A stretch of 64,000 nt of DNA. It comes from Brachionus plicatilis (Eukaryota > Rotifera > Eurotatoria > Ploima > Brachionidae). The notes beneath the pieces are model-generated. The model was not told the origin of the DNA, made no database searches, and worked only from the letters and a program-made list of their open reading frames with translations. This document shows, piece by piece, positions 1 through 9,650 of this stretch. The stretch is taken from NCBI GenBank assembly GCA_010279815.1, contig QEOQ01000041.1, positions 313,048 to 377,047 of the forward strand. Reading direction: 5' to 3'. Numbering within the stretch: the first letter of the stretch is position 1; every line of letters begins with the position of its first letter. Both the position numbers and the translations under genes were made by a program.

Positions 1-585
1 ATCGCCATATTGAAAGCGATCACAACTCTTTTCTTTTTTTTTTCTTTTCTTTTTTGTTCTTTTTTTTTTTTTTTTCTTACTTTTTCTTCTCCCAACACAC
101 ACACACACACAATGAAGCAAACTAATTGGAGCCAAATTTAATTTAGATTGATCAAAAAAAAATCCAAATTTTTGTTTAACAAAAAACCTAGCAAGCTGCC
201 AACCAGAGAGCCAAACAATCGCAAATTCTTCTTCTAGTTGAATTCAAGTTCACAATTGAAAATTTTTCTGATTTTGAAGCTAAAATCAATAGACCAATTT
301 TCCAATCACTTATTCACTTTATGTCATTTGATACAAGTTCAGGTAAGCGGCCACCATTGGCCACCCGTCCACATCCCTTCTCACCCCTTTCTCTTTAAAC
401 CAAACAGGGCTAAAATTTGAAGCCACGGTATCAACAATTCGGAGACTAGACGAGACCTTGCCCAAAAAAAATTATATGTCCATAAGCTCAGCTAAAACTC
501 AGCTTCTACTGCACAGAACAGCGCCAGAACCCAAGAACAAGGACAGCGAGCTCAATTAGCATTTACCCACTCGATTGAATCCAGA
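1..585 (+). promoter_or_regulatory. eIF5 upstream region and 5' leader
   Basis: T-rich tracts lie at about 30-90, followed by a short CA microsatellite at about 95-111. From about 430 to 585 the sequence is less AT-rich and runs into the eIF5 start codon. I see no clear TATA box. The leader probably contains one small intron (343-407), described separately. The transcription start site cannot be placed from sequence alone. Confidence 0.5.
343..407 (+). other. Probable 65-bp intron in the eIF5 5' leader
   Basis: A strong donor (CAG followed by GTAAGC) is followed 65 bp later by a pyrimidine-rich stretch ending in ACAG. The size matches the 44-60 bp introns resolved in other genes here. It lies wholly upstream of the eIF5 start codon, so it would be a 5' UTR intron. 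This is inference from splice signals only. Confidence 0.55.
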
Positions 586-1920
586 ATGGCCGAAGCAATG
601 ATCCCAGTCCTGAAGGACACCAAAGACCCCCACTACAGATACAAGATGCCCAAGCTCACCGCCAAAATAGAGGGCAGCGGCAACGGCATCAAGACCGTGC
701 TCACCAACATAAACGCGGTGGCCAAGTCGCTGTACCGGCCGGCCTCGTACCCCACCAAGTACTTTGGGTGCGAGCTGGGCGCCCAAGTGAAAATGACCAA
801 CGACATTTTTGTGGTGAACGGGTCGCACGACCCCGACAAGCTGCTCAGTCTGCTCTATGACTTTATCAAAAAGTTTGTGCTGTGCGCCAAGTGCAAAAAC
901 CCGGAGACATCGCTGACGATTGTGAAGGGCGCCATCAACCAAAAGTGCATTGCGTGCGGCCACGCGGCCCTCATACCCAAAACGCTGCACAAGCTCACCA
1001 CCTACATCCTCAGCCATCCGCCCAACGAGACCACTTTGTCCGTGAGCAACTCGCAGGCCAAAAAGAGCAAGAGCGAGAAGAAGGCGAAGAGCAAAAGTGA
1101 GAGTCCCAAGAGCGGCTCGAAGAGCCCGAGCGCCGACGCCACCGAGACCAAGGGGGAGCAGGCGGACGAGCACGAGTTCAGTGACTTTGAGGAGGACGAG
1201 CTGTCGCCCGAGGCGGTCGCCCAGCGTCTCAGAGAAGGCCTCGAGAACGGCCTGGTCATTGACGCCAAGGCCAGCGCCAATTTGTTCTACGAAATAGTCA
1301 AGGAGAAGAGAGAGAAAAATGCGCTGCTGGACGTGGCCGTGCAGAAAGAGCTGCTGAACGAGGCCAAAAAGCTGGACATCAAGGACAAGGCTGTGCTCGT
1401 GCTGTCCGAGCTGCTATTCAGCCAGGACATGTTCAACGAGATCGAAAAGTATCGGCTGCTGTTTTTGAGATTTTGTGCCGACAATGTCAAGGCCCAGAAG
1501 TACTTGCTGGGCGGCTTCGAGATCCTGATTGGTGACGTGTACAAAGAGGAGCTGTTCGCCTCGGCGATGAAAATTTTGAAGCAGTTCTACGACCAGGACG
1601 TGATTGGCGAAGAGGCCATACTGGAGTGGGCGGCCAAGGACTCAAAGAAGTATGTGTGCAAGGAAATGAACAGAAAGATACGCGAAAAAGTGGCCAGGTT
1701 TGTGGAATGGCTGAAGGAGGCCGATGAAGAGGAGGACTCTGATGATGAGCGGAAGAGCGATGCCAAGACGGACCAAGAGGAAGAGGACGACTTGTTGGAG
1801 TTTAGTCATCGTGTGTCTGGCATTCAGATTGAGGAGGTCAAGCCTGTATCACAGACTAATGGAAATTCTGTGCACAAGGACGAGAGTGAAGGCGAAGACA
1901 TTGATATTGATGATATTTAA
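586..1920 (+). CDS. EIF5: Eukaryotic translation initiation factor 5 (eIF5)
   Basis: eIF5 is the GTPase-activating protein for eIF2 in the 43S/48S initiation complex and also bridges eIF2, eIF3 and eIF1. The protein has 444 residues, close to the usual animal length. Residues 16-150 form the eIF5/eIF2B N-terminal domain, with HYRYKMP containing the catalytic arginine (R18 here, equivalent to human R15), YPTKYFGCELGAQ and VNGSH. A C2-C2 zinc ribbon uses C100, C103, C121 and C124. A Lys/Ser then acidic linker (about 155-210) follows. A C-terminal W2/HEAT domain runs from about 215 to 395 with aromatic/acidic boxes near AILEWAAK and ARFVEWLKEADEEED. The coding part has no intron. The ORF is strikingly GC-rich, with C/G-ending codons, unlike every neighbour, as expected for a highly expressed gene. 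The methionine at 586 is the first in frame and fits the domain start. Confidence 0.97.
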   Translation: MAEAMIPVLKDTKDPHYRYKMPKLTAKIEGSGNGIKTVLTNINAVAKSLYRPASYPTKYFGCELGAQVKMTNDIFVVNGSHDPDKLLSLLYDFIKKFVLCAKCKNPETSLTIVKGAINQKCIACGHAALIPKTLHKLTTYILSHPPNETTLSVSNSQAKKSKSEKKAKSKSESPKSGSKSPSADATETKGEQADEHEFSDFEEDELSPEAVAQRLREGLENGLVIDAKASANLFYEIVKEKREKNALLDVAVQKELLNEAKKLDIKDKAVLVLSELLFSQDMFNEIEKYRLLFLRFCADNVKAQKYLLGGFEILIGDVYKEELFASAMKILKQFYDQDVIGEEAILEWAAKDSKKYVCKEMNRKIREKVARFVEWLKEADEEEDSDDERKSDAKTDQEEEDDLLEFSHRVSGIQIEEVKPVSQTNGNSVHKDESEGEDIDIDDI

Positions 1921-2211
1921 ATTTTTCTTTTTTATTTGCTTCATTTTTTTTTTGCTTCTTTTTAAACTTCTTTTTGCTTCTTTTACTTCTTTACATTTTT
2001 TATCATTATTATCATTATTATTAATAGTTAGTCTTTTTTCGTTGTTTAATTGGATTGGATTTTTCGCTGCAGCACTAATGCAGAAGTATTTTTATTATTA
2101 ACTATTATTGCAGATTGATGAGCCTCTATGTTCAATTGAACTCTAATTAGGACACTGTCTGGCAGTTTTTTTTTTCTAATGAAATTAGTGTGTTTTTTTG
2201 TTTTAAATAAA
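1921..2211 (+). terminator. eIF5 3' UTR with poly(A) signal
   Basis: The sequence after the stop codon is T-rich. The first canonical AATAAA is at 2206-2211, which gives a 3' UTR of roughly 300 nt. No other gene-like feature is visible in this stretch. Confidence 0.5.
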
Positions 2212-2747
2212 ATGAAAGAAAAGAAAAATTTTATAAATTTTTATTGTCACATAGTAAGTTGATAACATTATCTTTAAGGATGATTAACTCTTCATTTATT
2301 TAAATTCTTTATAAAAGTATTCATTTAAAATTTTAAATTATTATAAAATATACAAAAAATATATATATCGTATAGCTTTGCTAAGTAATGCATGCATCAA
2401 AACTTGAAATTCGGGTTGAGGTGCATGCATAAGCTCAGATCAGCCCCATGTTAAAAAAGACTGGTTATATATGCATGCATTAAAACTTAAATTTTCTGGT
2501 TTAAGTGCATTTTTAAAACCGACGATAATAAAATTATCCACAAATTTTAATAAAACTTTCTCTAATTATAATATGTATTTCACAAAAATAATATACCTAT
2601 CACAATTTTAATATTTATTTAACTGAAATAAAAAAAATAGTAACAAATTACTTATTTTGACAATTTAAATTAATATAATTGCACTTTATTGTTAATTGTT
2701 CACAAGCTTATATAATATCAAACAAAATCAATTAAATGAGAAAAAAA
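2212..2747. other. AT-rich intergenic DNA with a short tandem duplication
   Basis: No gene is seen. Two related copies of a unit that begins ATGCATGCATYAAAACTT lie at about 2387-2432 and 2471-2512. The rest is low-complexity A/T sequence. Confidence 0.4.
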
Positions 2748-3103
2748 TGGCATCTTGAAGTTTAGGATCAAAAAAATCAGATCAAATAGTATTTTGTTTA
2801 TAACTTTTGAATGGTACTTGATTAAGTCTCTCTGCAAAATGCTAAATAATACAAAATACATGCTGAATATTGTGTGAGGCTCTGCAAAAACTCTGCATTT
2901 TGCAACAAAATGCACGCCATTAAAAAGTATTTAATTTGACTGCGCATTTTAAATGCAGAGTTTTTGCAGAGCCTCATACAATATTCAGCATGTATTTTGC
3001 ATTATTCAGCATTTTACAGAGAGACTTAATCAATTACCATTCAAAAGTTATAAACAAAATACTATTTGATCTGATTTTTTTGATCCTAAACTTCAAGATG
3101 CCA
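2748..3103. repeat. Long foldback element, arms about 160 bp
   Basis: The left arm (2748-2914) and right arm (2942-3103) are near-perfect reverse complements around a spacer of about 25 bp. The outer ends share GGCATCTTGAAG and CTTCAAGATGCC. The inner ends carry CTCTGCAAAAACTCTGCATT and its complement. The repeated TCTGCAAAA/TTTTGCAGA words recur in the foldbacks at 10259, 18632 and 27101, so these may be related. It looks like a non-autonomous hairpin transposon; no target-site duplication is obvious. Confidence 0.75.
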
Positions 3104-4790
3104 AAAAAATGAGTTTTAGAGATAATTATTTTAAATGAGGTTGACACTTGATAATTTTTTGATAATTAAAATATTCATTTAATACTCTGAGCTATGACAT
3201 GTATATAAAAAACTTATACTGTTGAATAAACTTATATTTTGAAGGAGCTTTAGCTCGGTACAGAAAACAAATAAATAAAATGAATGCCAATGTATTGTTA
3301 AAAATATCCTTAATCTTAACCTAGAATCACAACAGAATCCTGTGAAAGCGTACTTGAGAGAAAATGCGAGAAATTTAACATAAAAATGTTAAAAAACGAA
3401 GTTTTTACTGTCCAAAAGGTTGCACTAAAAAGATAAATAAAAATTAGTCGGTATTCTTTTTTTTTTATTAATAAAGTTATGATTTAATTAAAAAAATTCA
3501 TATTCAAATAAAATAGATACATTGTTTTTATTTGTATTATTATTTTTTTTCTTTAGTTACAGTTTTATAAAATAATTACTCAGATATTATTTTTGTTTTA
3601 TTGCTATTATATTTATTATATTTTTATATAATTTGTGGTTGTTTTTATATAATCTCTCTTGTAAAACTCAATAATCAAAAATAAACGCAGCATTAATATT
3701 TAAATTTCAAAATTAAGTGTGGCATTAAAAGTTGAATTTTAATAAAAGCTTAAAATTAAGTTTTAAGTTTAGATGCAGTGTTTTAAAATAGGTAGAAAAA
3801 AATAAAAAAATTGTAAATAGATTTATTGTTTAAAAAACAGTGATTTTATATTTTGGGTTCTTTTAATAGTTAAATAGTTTATTTTGATATTTAATAAAAT
3901 AAAAATGTCATTTTAACAATATCAATTTAATTTCACTTGCTCATTTTTATAAGATGCCACGTTTACATTCTAAAATATCAAAAAACTTATGAAGATAAAG
4001 ACATAATTGAAATCGTTATTGGTCATGTAGATTATGTCTTCTTAAAAAATTTAAAGCCGATAATGAATATTTTTGATCAAATGTCTTTAAAAAATAGAAT
4101 TTTTAAATTTTTTTAGTTTTTTGTTTTTTTCTTTATTTTAACCCTTATGGTTTCGTCAATTAACTTTTATTTTTTTTAACTTCTTTTAATTTTATAAACA
4201 ATCGCATTAAGTTTATTTGATTCGTTTTTTTGTATTTGTATTTGTATTTTGATTTTTGCCTTTTTATTAAGCTTTTTTTAAAATGATCAGTTTAGTTCTT
4301 TAATTGATGAAAGATTTTGATCAATATTAATTATTTTAATTATTGATGAAAAATTGATCAAAATTTTATAGAATAAAAATTTAATTTAATAACAAAAATG
4401 ATGTCAATGAAAAAATTATTTCTGCTTTAAAAATTTTACATTTTAATTGTAATCAATAAAATATTTCTGAAACATTTCTTTTTCATTTTTTCATTAATTT
4501 CCATTTATTTCACTATGCTTTAATTCTTGTCAAATTCTCTTTCAGATAAAAAAAATCTCAATTTAAATATCAATTTTGCTTTTGAATCAAAAAATATATG
4601 TTTTTTTTCCGATGAGTGATCATTTTTACCCCATTTCGTCATAAAATTATATTTTGGCAAAGTAAGAATTTTTTTCAAGATCTTAATATTATTGCTACAA
4701 ATACTAACAATTAAATAAAATATGAGATAAACAGACCAAATTGAAATAAATTAAAATGTTAAACATTTAAACAAATTCAAACAGATTTAA
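3104..4790. other. Gene-poor AT-rich DNA with a retrotransposon-type tail
   Basis: A stem-loop plus A-rich tail at 3241-3280 is described separately. A plus-strand stretch around 3960-4110 reads open for about 45 codons without a start, possibly an eroded transposon, but it is too weak to call. Otherwise I see nothing. Confidence 0.35.
3241..3280 (+). repeat. LINE/SINE-type 3' tail: GAGC-TTTA-GCTC stem-loop plus AAATAAATAAA
   Basis: The word GGAGCTTTAGCTCGG, then ACAGAAAACAAATAAATAAA, also occurs at 25031 and 37570, with a looser relative at 49613. A small hairpin followed by a short A-rich microsatellite is the usual 3' end of non-LTR retrotransposons or the SINEs they mobilise. Only the tail is recognisable here. 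Confidence 0.5.
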
Positions 4791-5518
4791 CACTAGAGGA
4801 CCAGCGGATTTTTGAAACTCTTTTTTTTTCATAAAATATTGCAAAAATATTGAAGAAAATTTCTTTTTCTCTTCAATTAAAAAGTTTATTTTTCATATAA
4901 ATAGTTTAATTGTTACTGTAAATTATGTATTGTAAATTTGAATTTTATTAGCATTTAATGCCAAAAACATTACACTTAAAAACCCGGTTAAATTTTTTTA
5001 ACTATTAAACACATTTTAAACAGAGTTGTTTAAAAGTCCCAAGCCATTAAAAAAAAGTCTAAGTCAGGACTTTTTTTAAATTTGCTAGATCAGGCTTCAT
5101 ATCAAAAAAATTTATATTTGGGTTGTCAAATGCAATAGATTTCCCATATATCAGAATATGTTGCAATTTTAGCATAAATTTCTTCTTCAGCATTCAAAAT
5201 TTTAAAGTCCGGACTTCGACTTTTTTTTTGAAAAAAAAAAATTTAAGTCTTTGTCCGGACTTTAGAAAAAAAAAAGTCCGGACTTGGACTTGACTTGAGA
5301 ATTGAATATTTTAAACAACTCTGATTTAAAATATGATTAATTTAATTATTTTCGATCAAGCTTCAATTAATTAGTATAATTTACATTATAAAACGTATTT
5401 TATAATAAATTTAATTTTTTTCTCATAATTATAGCTAAGTTTAAATATGGATTTTTATTATCTATTTTAATAATAAAACTTTGGGCTAATGGTTTAAAAA
5501 AATTTAGGTTTTCCAGTG
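4791..5518. mobile_element. Possible piggyBac-like relic with nested hAT-like element
   Basis: The left end is TTAA followed by CACTAGAGGACCAGCG, resembling the CACTAGAAGCACCAACG end of the clear piggyBac relic at 7336. The candidate right end reads TTTTCCAGTG followed by TCAA, one base from TTAA. No transposase is visible. It encloses the 5021-5323 element. This call is tentative because the right end is short and imperfect. Confidence 0.35.
5021..5323. mobile_element. hAT-like MITE, copy A
   Basis: The terminal inverted repeats are CAGAGTTGTTTAAAAGTC and a matching TTTTAAACAACTCTG. The flanks ATTTTAAA and ATTTAAAA resemble a slightly diverged 8-bp target duplication, the size typical of hAT elements. 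The interior is rich in AAGTCCGGACTT words. Copies C (24398) and D (31106) share both ends and, in D, much of the interior in reverse orientation; copy B (10369) has one end. Confidence 0.55.
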
Positions 5519-6383
5519 TCAAATAGTTTTATTTGAATTTAATTTGAGTATTCAATATTATATTTCCAACACCAGAAATAAAAAATCAGCTGTGCAAAAA
5601 TTCTGCAAAAAATTTGAATTTTATTTTAAGTCATGTAAATGTTTATTCACAGAGTTAATTTTTTTTAATTATTTTTGTGAAAGCCTTCGTTCTACATGTC
5701 ACAGATTCTTAAAAAATCCTTACGTTTTAAAATTTGATCATCTTTATATTTTTTAAAAACTGTGATGATAAGATTTAATTATTTAACATCTTTTATTATT
5801 TTCATTAAACAAAACGTAAATGTCTGCCCATCAAAGTCAAATAACTCTTTTGAGTCAAATATTCAGCTTTTTCAACTTTTTACTTAACTATTTTAATTTA
5901 GATTATACTTTACTTTTAAGTTATTTAATGCTATGAAAATAAAACATGTCTAGATAACAGTGTGTACAGTGTTTAAAAAAAAACATTTAAAATTTTCATA
6001 TTAAGTTCTAACAAGACTTTTGTTTTATTTACAAATTTTTCTGTTTTGCATCGTCTAGTTTGGCAGAATAATTGATAATAAAATTTTCATTATGAATTCC
6101 TGGAATTTCTTTGTTTATTTGTTTCGAGCTATTTAGGAATAAAAAAAATCAAAACTCGAAGGAAAAAAGTTAAAAAAAAAATAAATGTAAGTAAAACATT
6201 TAAAATTAAAAAAAAATTAAATTAAATTAAATATTTCTTTCGATCATCTGTTAGAATTGTTTATAAATCACCATTATTTAGATCTAAGTATGTATGCATT
6301 AAAATGTAAGAATTTTTATTTCTTGAAAAAAATAAAAAGATTCCAATCAATGTAAACATTTGAATAAATGATGCATCTTACCA
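5519..6383. other. Intergenic AT-rich DNA
   Basis: No gene, RNA or clear repeat is seen. Open reading frames in this stretch have composition and codon use indistinguishable from the non-coding background. Confidence 0.3.
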
Positions 6384-6393
6384 TATATAAATA
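6384..6393 (+). promoter_or_regulatory. TATA box of the 6444 gene
   Basis: TATATAAATA lies 60 bp upstream of the start codon at 6444, which leaves room for a transcription start near 6415 and a leader of about 30 nt. Confidence 0.6.
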
Positions 6394-6443
6394 GTTCAGA
6401 CGCTTTTGGTGAAACAAAATATTCAGGATAAATCAAAAAAATA

Positions 6444-6899
6444 ATGACTGACCAAAAGACTTTTTCTACATTAGCTGCTCAGGTGCAAGAAGAGCATTCT
6501 ATCAAAGAACCAATGTCACTTTCTACTTACATGAGATCGTACAAAGATTTGTTTTCGAAGAATCCGACTGCTTCAATCAAACCAGAAGCAGAGCCGTCAA
6601 AATTCAACGAACAGAAGCCAGAAGGAAATGATGCTGTTGAACCACCACTAGATTGTCCATGTCGATTAAATAAACCTGTAGAAAGCAGCGTGAAAAATGA
6701 AGAAAAAATTGAAGAATTCAACTTGGGAAATTTGAACGAATTTTCATTCCAGACAGGCTTTTTTGGATTTCCATTAAATTTTGGCCAAAACTTGAATTCA
6801 TATGACTTTTCAAGTTCATCAAATTCATCGTTCAATGCATTTCCATCATTTTCTCTGGAAAACCAATTTGGTTCTTCTTTTGGCCATGGATTTTTTTAA
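6444..6899 (+). CDS. Unrecognised 151-residue protein, Phe/Ser/Asn-rich C-terminus
   Basis: I do not recognise this protein. It has no signal peptide and no membrane segment. The N-terminal half is polar and mixed-charge (residues 1-85). It contains DCPC near residue 70. The C-terminal third is low in charge and dominated by Phe, Asn, Ser and Gly (FGFPLNFGQNLNSYDFSSSS), ending FGHGFF; this looks disordered and aggregation- or condensate-prone. It is a single exon. Support for a real gene comes from a well-placed TATA box, a codon composition richer in G/C than the flanks, and AATAAA at 6936-6941 just 36 nt after the stop. Function unknown. Confidence 0.65.
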   Translation: MTDQKTFSTLAAQVQEEHSIKEPMSLSTYMRSYKDLFSKNPTASIKPEAEPSKFNEQKPEGNDAVEPPLDCPCRLNKPVESSVKNEEKIEEFNLGNLNEFSFQTGFFGFPLNFGQNLNSYDFSSSSNSSFNAFPSFSLENQFGSSFGHGFF

Positions 6900-6935
6900 A
6901 TTCAAAAAAATATCCTCTATCTTTTAATTCAACAA

Positions 6936-6941
6936 AATAAA
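6936..6941 (+). terminator. Poly(A) signal of the 6444 gene
   Basis: Canonical AATAAA 36 nt downstream of the stop codon. Confidence 0.5.
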
Positions 6942-7116
6942 ATATTTTTTTATTATTTAAGAACGGTATTAAAATTTCTTTTTGTTATAAATTTTTTAAT
7001 TAAACAATGTTTAACTGAAGGAATGATTTTTTAAAAGTAAAATTCTCTAAAATAATGATTTTATTCTAAATGGTAATGCTTTTTAAATACATCCATGATT
7101 AAAAGAAGAATTTAAA

Positions 7117-7222
7117 TTATTCTCGAGTGATTTTATCTCCAACTTTAATCATTTTTCCAGGATTATCGATTCCCATATTGATTCCAAACATGGGACTTGT
7201 TCCATAGACTTCTTTATTCAAT
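7117..7222 (-). pseudogene. Orphan 3' exon resembling the MOSC domain C-terminus of mARC
   Basis: On the minus strand a splice acceptor (TTTAG) is followed by 106 nt encoding 34 residues and a stop. It includes VYGTSPMFGIN, DNPGKMIKVGD. Animal mitochondrial amidoxime reducing components end with a very similar pattern (YGkSPlFGqy..eNPGtIkVGD), so this is very likely the last exon of a MOSC-domain molybdenum enzyme. No upstream exon is visible between here and 8697; the space is occupied by a piggyBac relic at 7336-8239. Either the other exons lie far away across a long intron, or this is a stranded fragment. The reading frame is intact. Confidence 0.6.
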
Positions 7223-7653
7223 CTAAATCTTTTTTAATCAATAAAACAATTTAAGAATGAAAAGTTAAAATTTTAAAAGGACTGACCATTAGAATTTAAA
7301 ATTTTCTTTGAATTCAATAATTCAAATTATATTAACACTAGAAGCACCAACGAGTCAAAATGACTCTTTTACGATTTTTGGCCGCTAAAATCAAAGTCAA
7401 TTTTTGTTATTTGAGCACAATATTTTTTTTCATCATAAAAATAAGAATAACTTTCTAAATTAACTAAAATTAAATTCAAAAAAATTTGTCTTTGTGCCAA
7501 ATCAAGTATATACTACTATACTACTAGAAGCACCAACGAGTCAAAATGACTCTTTTTTCGGTGTTTGGCCGCTAATATCTAAGTATTTTTTTTTTGAGCA
7601 TAATTTTTTTCAGCATTAGAAATAAGAATAACTTTCTAAATTCAAATAAAAAA

Positions 7654-7800
7654 AAATTTGTTCAAATTCGTTTATGTGGTAATTATAAAGCGACAAATTT
7701 TTGTTCAAAATGTAAATAAGCAGGGTGTGGAAATTGTACAGAAGAAATAGAGAGTATTTGTAAAAAGTGTGATCGACCATGGATATTTAATAAGGCTTAA
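7654..7800 (+). pseudogene. piggyBac transposase C-terminal cysteine-rich domain, dead
   Basis: The frame reads RLCGNYKATNFCSKCK, stop, AGCGNCTEEIESICKKC, then a terminal stop. Cysteine spacing is C-x8-C-x2-C-x4-C-x2-C-x7-C-x2-C, the RING/PHD-like zinc-binding tail that ends piggyBac transposases. A TAA at 7717-7719 interrupts it where a lysine codon (AAA) would be expected. The catalytic DDE domain is absent. Confidence 0.75.
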
Positions 7801-7829
7801 GAAAAGACTAAAATTTATTAATTTACTAT

Positions 7830-8112
7830 TTTTATTCAATTAAAAATAATAATAATAATAAAGAGTAACTAAAGTAAATGACCCACGTTTGGTCAGTTAC
7901 GAAGCTTAGAGACAGTAGACTCCAAGTTATGGTAGCTTTTATTGTTTGCGCTTTGTCAAACTTGTTTTTAAAACCATTAACTGTTCTGGATTCACATATT
8001 TGTGTTGGCAGTTTGTTCCATCCTTTCACCACTCTATTTGTGAAAAAGTTTTCTCTTTTTCTACAATTTTTTCGTTGCTGTCTTAAACGATGTGGACCCC
8101 CGACTATTAACG
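7830..8112 (-). mobile_element. Non-LTR retrotransposon 3' fragment (reverse transcriptase C-terminus)
   Basis: The minus strand reads GPHRLRQQRKNC, FFTNRVVKGWNKLP, VNGFKNKFDK, the conserved C-terminal block of Jockey/CR1-type LINE polyproteins (RRxFFsxRVVxxWNxLP...vnxFKxxLD). The fragment ends on its 3' side in an AAT-repeat microsatellite (plus strand about 7846-7861), as expected for LINE tails. It lies inside the piggyBac relic. Only this terminal part is present; the polymerase domain is missing. Confidence 0.75.
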
Positions 8113-8696
8113 GACTATTAATTCAATAATTTAAATAAATTTGAAAATAAAATATATGATTTATTCCTTAATTTTCATAACGAGTAAAAATGACTCGTTT
8201 TGGTGCTTCTAGTAGTTTGAAATTTTGGTGCTTCTAGTGTTAATTAATCAATTCGAGAATAACTAATATATATTTAAATGAAATATATCGAATTTGTTTA
8301 AATGAACAAAAATCGACAAAATCATAAACAAATTCATTTGATATACAATTTTTCGATTTTTATAACATCTTCTTTTTAAAATAATATTGTAATTAATAAA
8401 CAAAATATTTTAAATTAATTTTATTCAAAACTAATACAATGATTGAAAAGAAACAAAAGCTTTAAGCCCATCAACAGCCAAAACCCAAAACGAATTTAAA
8501 ATTCACAACAAACATTCGAAAAATTTATCTCATAATTGAAAATTTAAACAAAATGTTTGTAAGCTTTCTTTTAGTCAAAAAAACTAGATTCATTGATCAT
8601 TACAACAAACGAACTGTGACGATTTAAACTATTAATGCTATAAATATTTCTTCTGATCAAAAAAGTTAAAATTAATAACTTCAAAACTTGAAAAAA

Positions 8697-9596
8697 ATGC
8701 CTGTTTATGAAATTAGAAGAAAACCAAGATGTAAGTTCCTAAACATTTTCAAGTAAATAAAATTTATGTTTTTTTTTTTTTTAATAACAGCAGCTAGCTG
8801 TGTTCCAGGTAATTCAATAAGAATTTAAATCGATAACAAATTTTAATTAAAATGAAATAAATTTTTAGTAATTAAACTTAATGAATGTATTCAGAGAGAA
8901 GAGAGAAAAAAGAAACTTGAAATAATAATCGATATTGAAACTCGGACCAGACCATGTCCACCTAGACCAAAATGCTTTTTGATCAAAGATATAGATTCGT
9001 TGCCATGCTGTCCATCAAGTGTGGTTGAGAAACTCGGAATTAGTGGAACAAATAGCCGGCCAGTGTTGAAAAGAAGATCTTCTGAACTAAATTTATCCAA
9101 AACAAACTCTAGAACGACCCAGAGCAAGATCTCAAATGTTCAGCCAGTTTTACAAAAATCTCAACACCAACAAGTCGCTTCGCATCAAGCAGAATATTTA
9201 AATCAACCAGCTAGCCAAAAAACTGCATCAAATCGATCAAGATTATCTCAGAATAACTCTGTACAATCTTCTCGAAAAGCTAGTGCCGTAAATACACCAA
9301 GTATTTCGCAACAGGCTCAGGAAAAACCTACTGAATCTCAACAAGCTAGGCTGGCTGAACAGCAGCAAGCTGTCATTCAGCAGCAGATGGCTCAGTTAAC
9401 AATAACGCAGCATGAGAAATGGGCACAATATCACGCTTCTTTGGCTCAGCAACCACAAGCTGGTGATCAATTAACTTCATCACAGCACGAAAAGTGGGCT
9501 CAATATCATGTTTCAATGGCTCAGCACAAGCAACAAGCCCAGGCTCAACAGCAATCCAATTCTCAAGCTTCTCAAAATTCAAAACAAAAAAAATAA
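8697..9596 (+). CDS. Unrecognised Gln/Ser-rich protein, three exons
   Basis: The exons are 8697-8730, 8791-8808 (an 18-nt microexon) and 8869-9596. Both introns are 60 bp with GTAAG/GTAATT donors and AG acceptors. The joined frame has 259 codons plus a stop and no conflict. The protein begins MPVYEIRRKPRS, has a CPPRPKC motif near residues 45-53 and CC near 64, then a long Ser/Gln/Asn-rich disordered tail. Two copies of the octapeptide HEKWAQYH occur at residues 199-206 and 224-231, each embedded in a 25-residue repeat unit. No signal peptide or membrane segment is present. AATAAA lies at 9645-9650. I cannot assign a family. The start is the first ATG giving this spliced frame; an additional upstream exon is possible. 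Confidence 0.65.
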
Positions 9597-9644
9597 ATTC
9601 TTTGATTTCAGTTTTTTTTATTGATAATTATTAAATTAAAAGAA

Positions 9645-9650
9645 AATAAA
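9645..9650 (+). terminator. Poly(A) signal of the 8697 gene
   Basis: AATAAA 49 nt after the stop codon, within an A-rich stretch. Confidence 0.4.

Larger units (their letters stand above)
7336..8239 (+). mobile_element. Degenerate piggyBac element with TTAA target duplication
   Basis: The element is flanked by TTAA at 7332-7335 and 8240-8243, the hallmark piggyBac target site. The terminal inverted repeats are CACTAGAAGCACCAA and TTGGTGCTTCTAGTG. The left terminal segment is repeated internally at about 7524, where ACTAGAAGCACCAACGAGTC recurs, and the right end is also duplicated just inside the terminus. It retains the C-terminal cysteine-rich domain of the transposase (7654-7800, with an internal stop) and has been invaded by a LINE fragment (7830-8112, minus strand). 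It cannot encode a transposase. Confidence 0.8.

Noticed and set aside
556..1280. Long antisense and alternate-frame ORFs across eIF5
   Set aside because: They are shadows caused by the GC-rich coding strand; the eIF5 frame has unambiguous homology and explains them.
586..1920. eIF5 as contamination or horizontal transfer because of its GC content
   Set aside because: The protein is a clear animal-type eIF5, flanks are continuous AT-rich DNA, and biased codon use is expected for a highly expressed gene.
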